A DNA stretch of 64,000 nucleotides, taken from contig NC_064548.1 in assembly GCF_023856365.1 (NCBI RefSeq), positions 23,422,461 to 23,486,460 of the forward strand, read 5' to 3'. Positions 12,001 through 21,796 of this stretch are shown here, piece after piece. Positions within the stretch are counted from its first letter, which is position 1. Each line of letters starts with the position of its first letter. The stretch comes from Brienomyrus brachyistius (taxonomy: Eukaryota; Chordata; Actinopteri; Osteoglossiformes; Mormyridae). The notes beneath the pieces are model-generated. The model was not told the DNA's origin and did not search any database. It worked only from the letters and a program-made list of their open reading frames with translations. Position numbers and translations under genes: made by a program.

Positions 12001-12006
12001 AATAAA
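12001..12006 (+). terminator. Candidate poly(A) signal of wnt10a (proximal)
   Basis: AATAAA lies 189 bp after the wnt10a stop codon, followed by a T-rich stretch (12018-12030). A second AATAAA is at 12265-12270. Which one is used cannot be told from the sequence. Confidence 0.5.
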
Positions 12007-12264
12007 TCGTTTGTGTTTTTTTTTTTTTTGTTTTTACTTTTACTGGAATCTGAGTTATCTTAAAAGTATTTAAATGAGCTATTGAGAATGAAACTATTAT
12101 CAGCTAGTTTTCTAATGTAAATATTCGTATTGAAAACTGCATGTGATTCCGGTACTTTAAAAAGCACTGGAATTATTAAAAGAGGTTTAAAAATAATTAT
12201 AACAAACGATACTTTTATTAATCCCAACAGTGATGTCTCATGCCTTCCCATTGTTCTGTCTGCA

Positions 12265-12270
12265 AATAAA
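12265..12270 (+). terminator. Candidate poly(A) signal of wnt10a (distal)
   Basis: AATAAA lies 453 bp after the wnt10a stop codon, in AT-rich sequence that would be 3' UTR. It is an alternative to the signal at 12001. Confidence 0.35.
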
Positions 12271-12299
12271 CTAAAGCAGATGAACATCAAACACCCATA

Positions 12300-14200
12300 A
12301 GTATGGAAAAACATCAGATTATTAAAAAAAAAGATGCAGTTGAAGATTCTTTTTTCTAAACACTAAAATTCCATGAAATGGTGATGCAGATTTCCTGCCA
12401 GTGGCAGAGCAGTGACATTCCGCATATTTTAAATGGCCATAAACTGTGTTTCCCGGCTAAAGTCCCTAATCAGTATATACTGTAGATACCTCACCTTGCA
12501 TTTCACTTGTATGGTATGGAAAGCTGTTGCATAGTATAATTTCAAAGTATTTATGGACTTTAACTCTGATGTCTCACATTCACATGAGTGTGACTTTGCA
12601 AGCAAGCATCCCCAAGGAGAGGGATATGGAGGATATTTGCATTTTAATTAATGTGGTAAGATGCTATTTGTCGACATATAAAAATGTATATTTTTAGTGT
12701 AATGGTTCGTAAATTATTTTTTATTTTTGTGGATGACTTAATATTTGTAAACATATTGAAAAAGCTAAGAATGATGGCAGAAATGGTATCTAATAAAAAA
12801 TGTGTGTTAAAAAAGTACATAAATCCGCTGTTATGGATGTTTCCTTTTTCATCCACCCTTCCACTCGTCTCTGTATCCATCCATCCATGCATCCATCTTT
12901 CATATTTCTCTATGTACCACAACATCATACTATGTCAATTTGCTGTCATCAGCAGACACGCGAATTTCTTTCATTTGCTGATGCATTGTGGGTGGGGTGG
13001 GAGGGGCGACATGGAGAGTTTGCCCAGGCAAACCCTATCGAAACACTTTGTCCTGAGAAAAGGAGTTAACTTTTTTCCTCTCGTGTTTTTGAGCTGTGGG
13101 CACATGTAGGCACGAAACAAGGGCTCGTGCCTGACATTTACATTCCACAGCCCGATCCAGTATCCCCAGGGGCATCTCAGCTAACGGGAGGCTTCTTCCG
13201 CAGCCAGGGCACATATCAGTGCTCTCGATACCTTTATATAAACACACAGCATGCTGCAAATTTTCAGGCAATCCATGTGGGATCGTACAGGGTCTTCCTG
13301 TTCCCGCTGCAGGATTGTGCCGTCAATGAACGGGGAAAGTGCAGGACGACCTTAACGGTAAACAAGTGCAGATTTCCATGCAAGCGAAAGAGTGTCCGGC
13401 CATCGATGACCTGACCAACAACCAACCCGAAAAACCTCGATCTGACCCGGGTTTTGGAAGGACTGGTAGCATTTAAACCTTCAAATGCAGAACCATAATT
13501 TCGGAGTTCTGAAGTTATTGTAGCTCGGATTTGTTTTGTTTCGGCTCTAGAGGCCTTTACAAAATAAGGCAGAGTAAAGAAAAAACTTTTCACATTTATG
13601 TGCTCAAATGAAAACGCACTCCGGAAATGTAAATGTTGAACGTAATGTGCATGTTTAACATATATCATACGTCACGCTAAACAAATATTGCTTATATGAA
13701 AACACTAAGTATATATTTTAACAGTATGTGAAAGTTCAAATATAACGCAATGAAACTCCTACACAGCTTTAATTCCACCCTATAATTAACTGGATCTGGA
13801 ATTGCCTTGTTGGAGAGGACAAATGGTCTTTTAGGGCTTCTACATACACTCCCATGATGCTTTGAACTTAGTGAAGAAACAACACAGGCAAGTCAAGCCA
13901 CTCAACAGTAACCATGGGATGTGAAACGACATTCTGGATTACAGCCAAACTCAACTAGCTGAACAGCCTCTCAGTCAGTTTGATGTGCGTATGTCTAATT
14001 GAAGGTGATATAAAACTAACGTGAGGTTTCTCTCAGTCAGTTACACGTGTTTGTCGCATCTGTTGGTGAGTTGAAGGCCGAAACTGCACCATTTAAACAA
14101 TCTCTGAGGCAATCGGGGTTGATCCGAAATGCATTGCTCATAGATTGAAGTTAATATGTGTCCTTTTTATTAAACAAGTGCTTAATCGAATTATGATTAG
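12300..14200. other. Intergenic, wnt10a downstream flank
   Basis: AT-rich intergenic DNA. A short (atcc)n stretch lies near 12875-12895. I see no open frame, RNA gene or repeat family that I can support. Confidence 0.6.
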
Positions 14201-14204
14201 TAAT

Positions 14205-14400
14205 ACTTCCTGTCAGTCGAGTAGGCAGCAGGTAGACTCGTTAAGACACAAGCTTCTGAGCTGAAGGCGACCTGTTCAAACTCCCAGAGTGCTGATGCAC
14301 AGCTCTGGGCAGGGACTCTCTCAGCAAAGCTTCCAATTCCTAAATTAAGCGGTGAGTCCTTCTGGAAAAGAAAAATGCCAGCTAAACAATTCAATGCAAT
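14205..14400 (+). repeat. Probable tRNA-derived SINE, degraded
   Basis: A box-B-like GTTCAAACTCC occurs about 70 bp into the element. The 3' part, 'ccttctggaaaagaaaaatg' and 'ccagctaaacaa', is a decayed form of the common fish SINE tail (ctctggataagagcgtctgctaaatg). An A-box is not clear. Tentative family-level call. Confidence 0.45.
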
Positions 14401-14669
14401 TAAATATTATAAAGGTTTTACAAATATGACAAGAGCTTTCCAAGTGAATCAAAACAGCAGCGGCATATGAAGATGGTAAGAAAATTACCACAAAACAAAT
14501 TCATTCTGCGATATGCTTTGCATATTATGAAACAGGTTAGAATCTTGGTATTTATTAATGTGTGTAAGACAGAATAGGACAGTCACATGACATTCAATTA
14601 CTGCACTTGTGCCTTATTAGCGATATGCTATAATCTTTTAATCTCAAACTGAGTTTTGTGCCCTTTGCT

Positions 14670-14757
14670 CCTTAGCCTGGACTCCAGACTCTCATTCCAC
14701 CCTGACCAGGTTAAGCAGATTGATGGATGGATGGATGGATGGATGGATGGATGGTGG
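14670..14757 (+). repeat. Retroposon 3' tail with (ggat)n
   Basis: Sequence 'accctgaccaggttaagcag' leads into 'gatggatggatggatgg' repeats (14722-14754). This is the usual end of a large fish LINE/SINE tail family (…gaccaggataagcgg…atggatgg). Related tails recur at 33413, 53683 and 55722 (+) and 21797, 35090 and 46148 (-). Confidence 0.6.
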
Positions 14758-14879
14758 GTAGATGGATATAGCATGGTCCTTCAGCCCTTTAATTTAGTCG
14801 TCTATGCACGTTTCCCATCATGACTACATCAAACTCACCATTATCAGTTTTACAGCTTTACTGGAAGAGGTGGTGCTGT

Positions 14880-15445
14880 GGCCAACAGGTCAGTGGTCAG
14901 TGTGGACCCCAGTGCCCCAGTGCAGTGACGGGGACACTGTGCTGTAATAATGGTGCTGTCCTTCATATGAGATGTAAAACCGAGGTCCTGACTCTCTGGG
15001 GTCATTAAAGGTCCTTGGGCATATTTTGAAAGAGTAGGGGTGGTACCCTGATGTCCTGGTACAGTGACTGGGACACTGTGCTGTAATAATGTTGCTGTCC
15101 TTCATATGAGATGTAAAACCGAGGTCCTGACTCTCTGGGGTCATTAAAGGTCCCTGGGCATCTTTTGAAAGAGTAGGGATGGTACCCTGATGTCCTGGCT
15201 AATGCTGCCCACTGTGGTCCTTTCAGATCTGGCCTCCTAATCATCCCCTATATTTAACTGGTAAATTCTCTCCTAGCCCCTTCAGCACCTTACCTACTGT
15301 GTGGTGAGCATACTGGTGCAGAATGGCTTCCTTCTCATCATCCAGTTGGGTGCTGTACAGTGGTGGTGGTTGAAGTGGCTCCCCATTGGTACTGTAAAGC
15401 GCTCTGGGTGTCTTGAAAAGTGCCGTATGAATGTAACATTCATTT
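14880..15445 (+). repeat. Dispersed teleost repeat with internal tandem duplication
   Basis: The block 'ggacactgtgctgtaataat' + 'gatgtaaaaccgaggtcctg' + 'actctctggggtcattaaag' occurs twice, starting at 14932 and 15071 (period 139). It is followed by a unique 3' part ending 'actgtaaagcgctctgggtg' and 'tcttgaaaagtgccgtatga'. That 3' end is typical of an abundant fish retroposon. Copies usually carry the first block once, so the doubling is specific to this copy or subfamily. Confidence 0.6.
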
Positions 15446-15449
15446 AATC

Positions 15450-17227
15450 ATTACTTGGGCCTGCCTCTTTTGTTCAGGTCACCTCCACTCACATGGTCAA
15501 ACAACGTTTCCACTCCCTCCCTAAGTCACATGGTTGTGTTGACCATCCAATCCCAAGCCAGTTTTGCACTGTACAGTCTAACAGCTGAAGCCGTGGGCAC
15601 TTCACTGGAACTTCATGAAAATTTGAAAGGTTTCCAGTGCATAGGACAGGAAATTCATAACATAATGTTGTATCTTGGAGTTATTGTGGAGGAATGTTTT
15701 ACATGCTTTAAATGAACATTCTAGCACTCCTGAGTACTAAAGTTAAAAATAAAAATGACATCACATCTATTTTATCACACATTTGATCAGATTTAGCTTT
15801 GCAAATACCAACATGTTCTGTGACATATAAAAGCTGCACGTTGCTTTTAATAACGGAGTGCCAGCGGAGTGGGAGGGGGGTGTATTGTGCCCTATACATG
15901 ACCTTGTCCCATAATTCTGCATCATGCTGCGGCAAGTGGAGCAAGTGGCTCTTTAAATCGAAAACCGGCACTGTGATAAAAAAAATTTCTCGAGAATGCT
16001 GGACTCAAAAGCAGACGGTAAAATCAAGAATTCCATACTAGAACCTGATGGGAAATTAAATGTTCTAAGTAAATTTTTCTTGAGGGTGGATCACACTGAG
16101 CCGGTTCCCTGTACCAGCTGATTCAGGCAGAGCTGTGAGCGACGTGAGTCTTAAGGAAAGATCAGCTGAAACCTGAAAGTGTCCCTCAGAGTGTGCTGAA
16201 ATGTGTCATGCTGGATATCTGGTGAGCCTGGCTCTCTACAGTTCCCTTTGGCGGTTTGCCTAGTGTTGGCGATGACCTCTGACCCCTCCCCCGGCCTACA
16301 TGACAACCACACCTGTGAACGATGAGACAGGAGTAGGATTTCAAGGGTGTGACAGGTGCGGTATACGCGAGTGTTCGATTTCTGACACGAAAGAAATAAA
16401 TAAAGATTCCCTTAAGTCTTTTACACCCATAAGTATATAATCGGTACATCATTTTGCGATTTGCCTCTGAGATTTGTGTGTAGCATTTATTTATTATAGC
16501 GCAATTTAATGCTTAAATCAAACGAGGCAAAGATTTAAAAATAAAAACATTGAGTCTGTAAAGATGTGTCTTGCTTTTCTCGTTTATCTGCATCATTAGG
16601 AACCAGTGAATGTTCAGTTTTCTATTTCGGCTCCTGATGAGTCGATAATTTTGCACCTGAAGCCTGGAGGCTTTACTGACCGATCTGCCATTGGCCTCGT
16701 GCTCACGTTTGTTTCCATGCCACCCATCCAGGTCAGTATTTGAGTGAGAAATGTAACAAATGTAACAAATGTGACAAATGTAACAAATGGAATTAGATTC
16801 TGGAATGTTATCATTTCTTTGGAGACACTGTGCAACAGATCATGCATGTAACATATTTTAATATACAATTAAGATGAATAAAAATCAATAAGATCATGTA
16901 TATGTATATATTAGTATATATGTATATATAAGTGTTTGGAGGTCGGATGGTGGATCTTACTTATTGAGTGAGATACATGCAGGTATATTGGTATAGCATT
17001 ATTTTATGCTTCGTCTTACAGTTTCATCTCCAGGAACGTGCTCTGAGCTGACAATATGTAACAGCTTAACTCAAATAGAGAGTCAATGTACTTCAAAGGT
17101 ACTGCAAGGTTAAAAATTGCTTCAAAGGGTCCAAGTTTTACCTAAAACGTTACATGAAATCCCATTGGGTCCCTTTGGATGTTCTCCCTCAATATGTGAA
17201 CAGTGTTAGTTAAAAACTGCAGACTAC
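15450..17227. other. Intergenic sequence before the LTR element
   Basis: AT-rich, without a recognisable gene. It includes four copies of a 9-bp unit (tgtaacaaa) at 16752-16790 and a short TATG/TATA-rich stretch near 16898-16932. Base 17228 begins the CTTAT target duplication of the retrotransposon. Confidence 0.6.
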
Positions 17228-17232
17228 CTTAT

Positions 17233-17530
17233 TGTCATGCCCGGCCCGTCCGCTCCTCGTGTGTGCCACGCCCCCTAATTACCCACGTGTGATTTCCTGA
17301 TCCTGCCCAGTCGTGTCTTGTTTCCTGCTGTCTGGTTCCGTGTATTTAAGTCCTAGTCTCCCCAGTTTGCTTTGTCTGTCATTAATGTCAGTTGATGTTA
17401 GTTGGCGTTCCATGTCTCCTGCTTCCCGTTCCCCGATTAAACCCCCGTTTTCCCGTATCCCGCTTGTCAGCTTGTTCCTTACCCGCACGATCGCCGCTCT
17501 GCTCGCGATCGTTCACCTCGTCTCGTGACA
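17233..17530 (+). repeat. 5' LTR (298 bp)
   Basis: Begins TGTCATGCCC and ends TCTCGTGACA. TATA-like tatttaag is at 17343-17350. The predicted RNA start is near 17374, which would mark the U3/R border. A poly(A) signal variant ATTAAA is at 17436-17441. U5 carries an inverted repeat ACGATCGC/GCGATCGT (17487-17494 and 17505-17512, 10-base loop) about 20 bp before the primer site. It looks the same as the 3' LTR base for base. Confidence 0.95.
17343..17383 (+). promoter_or_regulatory. LTR core promoter and predicted RNA 5' end
   Basis: tatttaa at 17343-17349 is followed 31 bp after its first base by GTCTGTCATT (17374-17383). The spacing fits RNA polymerase II initiation at or next to 17374. This start is inferred both from the spacing and from complementarity to the primer-binding site. 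Confidence 0.6.
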
Positions 17531-17531
17531 G

Positions 17532-17541
17532 AATGACAGAC
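17532..17541 (+). other. Self-primer binding site (candidate)
   Basis: AATGACAGAC lies one base inside the 5' LTR and is an exact 10-base complement of 17374-17383. In Tf1-type elements the RNA 5' end folds back onto such a site and, after cleavage, primes reverse transcription. The ORF start codon (17533-17535) falls within this site. Confidence 0.7.
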
Positions 17542-19857
17542 CTAACAAAGAAAAGGAGACGCAGGGGAAGGCGAATCCCGGAAGCGCCGCCTCTTTATCT
17601 GGGCCGCTGCTCGCTCTCCAGCCCCTGGCTCCCACAGGAGGAGGAGCTCGTCCTGGGTCCCGACCTGGGGCCGTACGGTCTGGGACCCTGCTCCCTGGCG
17701 AGGCTCTGGGCTCCGAGCGAGGACGACGAGGACGAGCCCTTCGTCTTCCCGGACCCAGAGCTCCTCCCTGCGGAACAGCTTGAGCAGCCGCCTCCGCTGC
17801 TCGCTGCGGCCGCCTGGTCAGAGGGGCTTCCTCCGTTAATGCCCACGGACACACAGCTCTCTCCCCCTGCAGTAACCACCCCGGAGGCGCTACCCGCGCC
17901 TCACCCAGGGAAGCCGGTGAACTGCGCCTCCCAGTTCTTTGCCCTTCAGGGGTTGTTCTGGAGGATCTGGGGGGAACTGGTCCCTCCAGTAAGTCCGGAG
18001 GTAGTGGAGCTAACGGAGCGACTCCAGAGGAGCTTTGCAGCGTTTACTCCCGCTTCCGACCCCGAGCAGCTGGAGAGTATGACAGAAGACGTGCGGCAGC
18101 TCCTACTGCTCCAGAGGGCTGCAGACTCCGCTCCCGTGCAGCCGCCATTGCCGGCGGACCCCGCGCCGGTGCAGCCGCCGTTGCCGGCGGACCCCGCGCC
18201 GGTGCAGCCGCCGTTGCCGGCGGACCCCGCGCCGGTGCAGCCGCCGTTGCCGGCGGACCCCGCGCCGGTGCAGCCGCCGTTGCCGGCGGACCCCGCGCCG
18301 GTGCAGCCGCCGTTGCCGGCGGACCCCGCGCCCGTGCAGCCGCCGTTGCCGGCGGACCCCGCGCCCGTGCAGCCGCCGTTGCCGGCGGACCCCGCTCCCG
18401 TGCAGCCGCCGTTGCCGCTGCCGCCGCCTGCGCAGCCACCGCCTGCGCAGCCGCCTTCGCTGCCTGCTGCAGCTCCCGGGCAGGCGCCCCCACAGCAGCT
18501 GCCTGCTGCAGCTCCCGGGCAGGCGCCCCCACTGCAGCTGCCTGCTGCAGCTCCCGGGCAGGCGCCCCCACTGCAGCTGCCTGCTGCAGCTCCCGGGCAG
18601 GCGCCCCCACTGCAGTCACCTCCTGTTCCTGACCCCGCTGCAGCTCCCGGGCAGGCGTCCCCACTGCAGCCGCCTGCTGCAGCTCCCGGGCAGGCGTCCC
18701 CACTGCAGCCGCCTGCTGCAGCTCCCGGGCAGGCGCCCCCACTGCAGCCAGCTCCCGTTCCTGACCGCGCTCCAGTTCCTGCAGAGGCGCCCCCTCTGCA
18801 GCCGCCTGCTGCAGCTCCCGGGCAGGCGCCCCCTCTGCAGCCAGCTCCTGTTCCTGACCGTGTTCCTGTTCCTGACCGCGCTCCTGTTCCTGTCCCGGCG
18901 CTCCCTCCGCCTGCTGCAGCTCCCGGGCCGGCGCCCCCTCTGCAGCCGCCTGCTGCAGCTCCCGGGCCGGCGCCCCCACTGCAGCCAGCTCCTGTTCCTG
19001 ACCGCGCTCCTGTTCCTGACCGCGCTCCTGTTCCTGACCGCGCTCCTGTTCCTGACCGCGCTCCTGTTCCTGCAGAGGCGCCCCCTCTGCAGCCGCCTGC
19101 TGCAGCTCCCGGGCAGGCGCCCCCACTGCAGCCACCTGCTGCAGCTCCCGGGCAGGCGCCCCCACTGCAGCCAGCTCCTGTTCCTGACCGCGCTCCTGTT
19201 CCTGACTGCGCTCCAGTTCCTGCAGAGGCGCCCCCTCTGCAGCCGCCTGCTGCAGCTCCCGGGCAGGCGCCCCCACTGCAGCCACCTGCTGCAGCTCCCG
19301 GGCAGGCGCCCCCACTGCAGCCAGCTCCTGTTCCTGACCGCGCTCCTGTTCCTGACCGCGCTCCTGTTCCTGTCCCGGCGCTCCCTCCGCCTGCTGCAGG
19401 TCCCGCCCGCCCTGCCCCCTGGCTCGCCCTGCCTCGCCTGCGCTGGGGCTCGGTTGGCGCCTGCGGGTCCTGGCCCTCCGGGTCGGCTGTCGCCTGCGGG
19501 TCCCCCTCCGATGCCTCGTCGCCCTGCCTCGCTCCCCCCTCCGGTGCCTGGTCGGTCGCCTGGGGGTTCCCCGACGGCGGCTCCTCGGTCGCCTGCGGGG
19601 CCCCTACCTCCGGCCCTCCACCGGACATCGCCGCCTGCTGCGGCTCCCCCCTCCTCCGTGCCTTCGCCCTGGCCCCTTCCAGCTCCCTCGTCCCCTGCCC
19701 TGGTGCTCCCTCCTGCTCCCTCCCTGGCCCCTCCGCGGGTCCCTCGCCCTGTCTCCTCTGCCCCTTCTCGGTCCCCTCCGGCTCCGGCCTCCCGGCCGCC
19801 TGCGGCCCCTCCGGCTGCCTCCCGTCGCCCGCTGGGGCTCCCACGGGCTCCCCTTAG
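17533..19857 (+). CDS. Proline-rich repeat ORF of the LTR element (unknown function)
   Basis: 774 codons from the ATG at 17533, or about 820 if translation starts in the LTR at the in-frame ATG 17395. The head is basic (MTDLTKKRRRRGRR), followed by an acidic patch (SEDDEDEP) and a possibly helical segment with FFALQGLFWRIWGEL and VVELTERLQRSF at about residues 136-172. The rest is low complexity: nine copies of an 11-residue unit (VQPPLPADPAP), then many 12-residue units (PAAAPGQAPPLQ) mixed with 6-residue units (PVPDRA), then a Ser/Ala/Gly/Pro/Cys-rich tail. No CCHC zinc knuckle, aspartic protease or YxDD motif was seen. It may be a degenerate or replaced gag, or simply an RNA carrier. A 47-codon upstream ORF starts at 17385 in the predicted leader. 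The very long antisense ORFs here are shadows of the GC-rich repeats. Confidence 0.6.
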   Translation: MTDLTKKRRRRGRRIPEAPPLYLGRCSLSSPWLPQEEELVLGPDLGPYGLGPCSLARLWAPSEDDEDEPFVFPDPELLPAEQLEQPPPLLAAAAWSEGLPPLMPTDTQLSPPAVTTPEALPAPHPGKPVNCASQFFALQGLFWRIWGELVPPVSPEVVELTERLQRSFAAFTPASDPEQLESMTEDVRQLLLLQRAADSAPVQPPLPADPAPVQPPLPADPAPVQPPLPADPAPVQPPLPADPAPVQPPLPADPAPVQPPLPADPAPVQPPLPADPAPVQPPLPADPAPVQPPLPLPPPAQPPPAQPPSLPAAAPGQAPPQQLPAAAPGQAPPLQLPAAAPGQAPPLQLPAAAPGQAPPLQSPPVPDPAAAPGQASPLQPPAAAPGQASPLQPPAAAPGQAPPLQPAPVPDRAPVPAEAPPLQPPAAAPGQAPPLQPAPVPDRVPVPDRAPVPVPALPPPAAAPGPAPPLQPPAAAPGPAPPLQPAPVPDRAPVPDRAPVPDRAPVPDRAPVPAEAPPLQPPAAAPGQAPPLQPPAAAPGQAPPLQPAPVPDRAPVPDCAPVPAEAPPLQPPAAAPGQAPPLQPPAAAPGQAPPLQPAPVPDRAPVPDRAPVPVPALPPPAAGPARPAPWLALPRLRWGSVGACGSWPSGSAVACGSPSDASSPCLAPPSGAWSVAWGFPDGGSSVACGAPTSGPPPDIAACCGSPLLRAFALAPSSSLVPCPGAPSCSLPGPSAGPSPCLLCPFSVPSGSGLPAACGPSGCLPSPAGAPTGSP
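18130..18418 (+). repeat. 33-bp in-frame tandem repeat in the element ORF
   Basis: About nine copies of a 33-bp unit (gtgcagccgccgttgccggc + ggaccccgcgccg), each coding an 11-residue Pro-rich unit. Differences are mostly silent third-position changes (gcgccg, gcgccc, gctccc). Confidence 0.92.
18460..19400 (+). repeat. Compound 36-bp and 18-bp in-frame tandem repeats in the element ORF
   Basis: 36-bp units (cctgctgcagctcccgggca + ggcgcccccactgcag) alternate with runs of an 18-bp unit (gttcctgaccgcgctcct). Larger blocks of mixed units are themselves repeated (for example around 19066-19200 and 19216-19350). All periods are multiples of three, so the frame is kept. Confidence 0.9.
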
Positions 19858-20241
19858 TTCCCCCGCCTTCTCTCCCTTCTTTCCCGTCTCTGTCCCGCCT
19901 GTCTTTGTTCCTCCTCCTGCCTTTGTCCCGCCGTCCTCTGTTCCTGGTCCCTTTGTTCTGCCCCGCTCTGTTCCTGGTTTCCCGTCGTTCCCTCCCGTCA
20001 CTCCCGCTCCTTGTGTTCCGCCTGTTCCCTCTGTTTCTCCCTTCCTGATCTGTCTCTCTGCCTTCCCATCCCTTTGTCAGCTCCTGTCGCACGTCTTGTC
20101 CCTGGCTTTGTTTTGTGCTTCGGTTCTGTTCCCCGTCGTGCGTTAATTCTGTTCTTGTTTTCCAGGTCCTGTCCTGCCTCGTCCCGTCCGTCGCCCCCTT
20201 CCTTGGCGCGCCCGGTGTAGCGCGCCTTTGGGGGGGGGTTC

Positions 20242-20539
20242 TGTCATGCCCGGCCCGTCCGCTCCTCGTGTGTGCCACGCCCCCTAATTACCCACGTGTG
20301 ATTTCCTGATCCTGCCCAGTCGTGTCTTGTTTCCTGCTGTCTGGTTCCGTGTATTTAAGTCCTAGTCTCCCCAGTTTGCTTTGTCTGTCATTAATGTCAG
20401 TTGATGTTAGTTGGCGTTCCATGTCTCCTGCTTCCCGTTCCCCGATTAAACCCCCGTTTTCCCGTATCCCGCTTGTCAGCTTGTTCCTTACCCGCACGAT
20501 CGCCGCTCTGCTCGCGATCGTTCACCTCGTCTCGTGACA
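20242..20539 (+). repeat. 3' LTR (298 bp)
   Basis: Reads as identical to 17233-17530, starts TGTCATGCCC right after gggggggggttc, and ends TGACA before the second CTTAT. The ATTAAA at the position equivalent to 17436 would provide the poly(A) signal of the element RNA. Confidence 0.95.
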
Positions 20540-20544
20540 CTTAT

Positions 20545-21790
20545 TTGTTTCTATGAAGATGTCAATGAAGAATGCGCACATATGAACTGCAGAATCTCTA
20601 TGACTATCTCATAGCATCCATAATACTAATTTTACAATTAACTGCACCTAAAGATATGCAATATTTTATTAACAAAAAGTCTGCCAAAACATTTCACGGC
20701 GTGGTTTAACGTGAACGGGTACCGACCCCATACTCAACAGTCTCAGCTGAAGTATGACAATGGATTTGGTCCCTGCATTAGCAGATCTTAAACATCGGAT
20801 TTACCAGCATCATCAAATGCAGTCGGCGACTCGTTTGAAGTAGCACTGAAATGCTGACTCTCCTTGAAATGGTGAAGGCCTGGAGCTCTCGGAAATACAG
20901 GTCGCTGCGCAAGAGCAGAGTGTTTATATCTCTATCTGTGTAAACAAGTTAGCAACCTGGCAAGAGTACAGCAGTGGTTACCTTTCTGGCATTTGATCTA
21001 AAGACAGTTGTTGTCATATTTGGAAAGCAATGTATCAAATGAATTAAAATAAATAAATGTTGATGATATATAGCTTTCTCTTTGTGTAATTGTTGATACT
21101 GCAATTCATCTGTGACTACTCTAAACATAACTTTGGAAACTACATCGAATGTTTTTAAAAAAATCTAATTATTTCAAAACAGAGCTTTGCATTCTGGGAT
21201 TTTTTTTACATATGCTGTTGTAATTAAATGTCAAGATGTGCTGTTTTGGTCAGTCATGCTTTCTACAATTGCCAAATGACTACTGCTGAGATCACGGAGC
21301 GCTCCAGATCTTCTCAGAAATTTCAATATGGTTTTTGAGAAAAGTTTGTCGGTCATGGTGGAAATGTAATTTTTTGTAAGCCCATTTGCTTGGCTTAACT
21401 CCGGAGCCTTGAAGGTAACCCCACCATGACCCCAGGCTCTCCTGCAATGATCAAAGTTATCTGCACTAAATGAGTTAAATTGCTGGATCATCAACCATCC
21501 CTTCGAACTTCTAAAGAGTATAATTAGCAATTTCGGCATTAATAACATAAACGTAAGAGAAATGCTACCCTTTAATCTTGAGCTCGGCAGTTACGGTTTT
21601 TCGTTGACCCACTGCAGCCGCAAACTGTGTACGATGGTTGCCTTGTATTAAATCACAGTGCTTTAAATAGCAAATCTGTTTCATTGACAGATCTGAGAAA
21701 ACAACGACTGACTGTCAACAGGAGCTGAACACTTGTCCATAAATTGTAGAGCTCAAAAAATAAAAAATGTATTTCAAAGATGGGGCTCAC
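20545..21790. other. Intergenic sequence after the LTR element
   Basis: AT-rich. No gene, RNA or repeat that I can support. Confidence 0.6.
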
Positions 21791-21796
21791 CAGATC

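Larger units (their letters stand above)
17228..20544 (+). mobile_element. Complete non-autonomous LTR retrotransposon with self-priming (Tf1/sushi-like) layout, including target duplication
   Basis: Two 298-bp direct repeats (17233-17530, 20242-20539) begin TGTCA, end TGACA, and read as identical. They are flanked by the 5-bp duplication CTTAT (17228-17232 and 20540-20544). The internal region is 2,711 bp. No tRNA-type primer site follows the 5' LTR. Instead AATGACAGAC (17532-17541) is complementary to GTCTGTCATT (17374-17383), which sits where transcription should start after the TATA-like box. A G-run (20230-20238) just before the 3' LTR is the likely plus-strand primer. I see no protease, reverse transcriptase, RNase H or integrase motifs, so mobility would need proteins from a partner element. 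The relation to Tf1/sushi-group Ty3/Gypsy elements is inferred from the primer layout, not from protein similarity. Confidence 0.93.

Noticed and set aside
17531..20241. Reverse transcriptase, integrase, protease or zinc-knuckle domains in the LTR element
   Set aside because: I looked for YxDD, DTGA-like and CCHC patterns in the main frame and its neighbours and found none; only low-complexity text is present.
17513..20278. Long minus-strand ORFs (up to 632 codons, Gly/Ala/Arg-rich) inside the LTR element
   Set aside because: They are antisense shadows of GC-rich frame-preserving repeats, with no start context or promoter. The element's promoter and poly(A) signal are on the plus strand.
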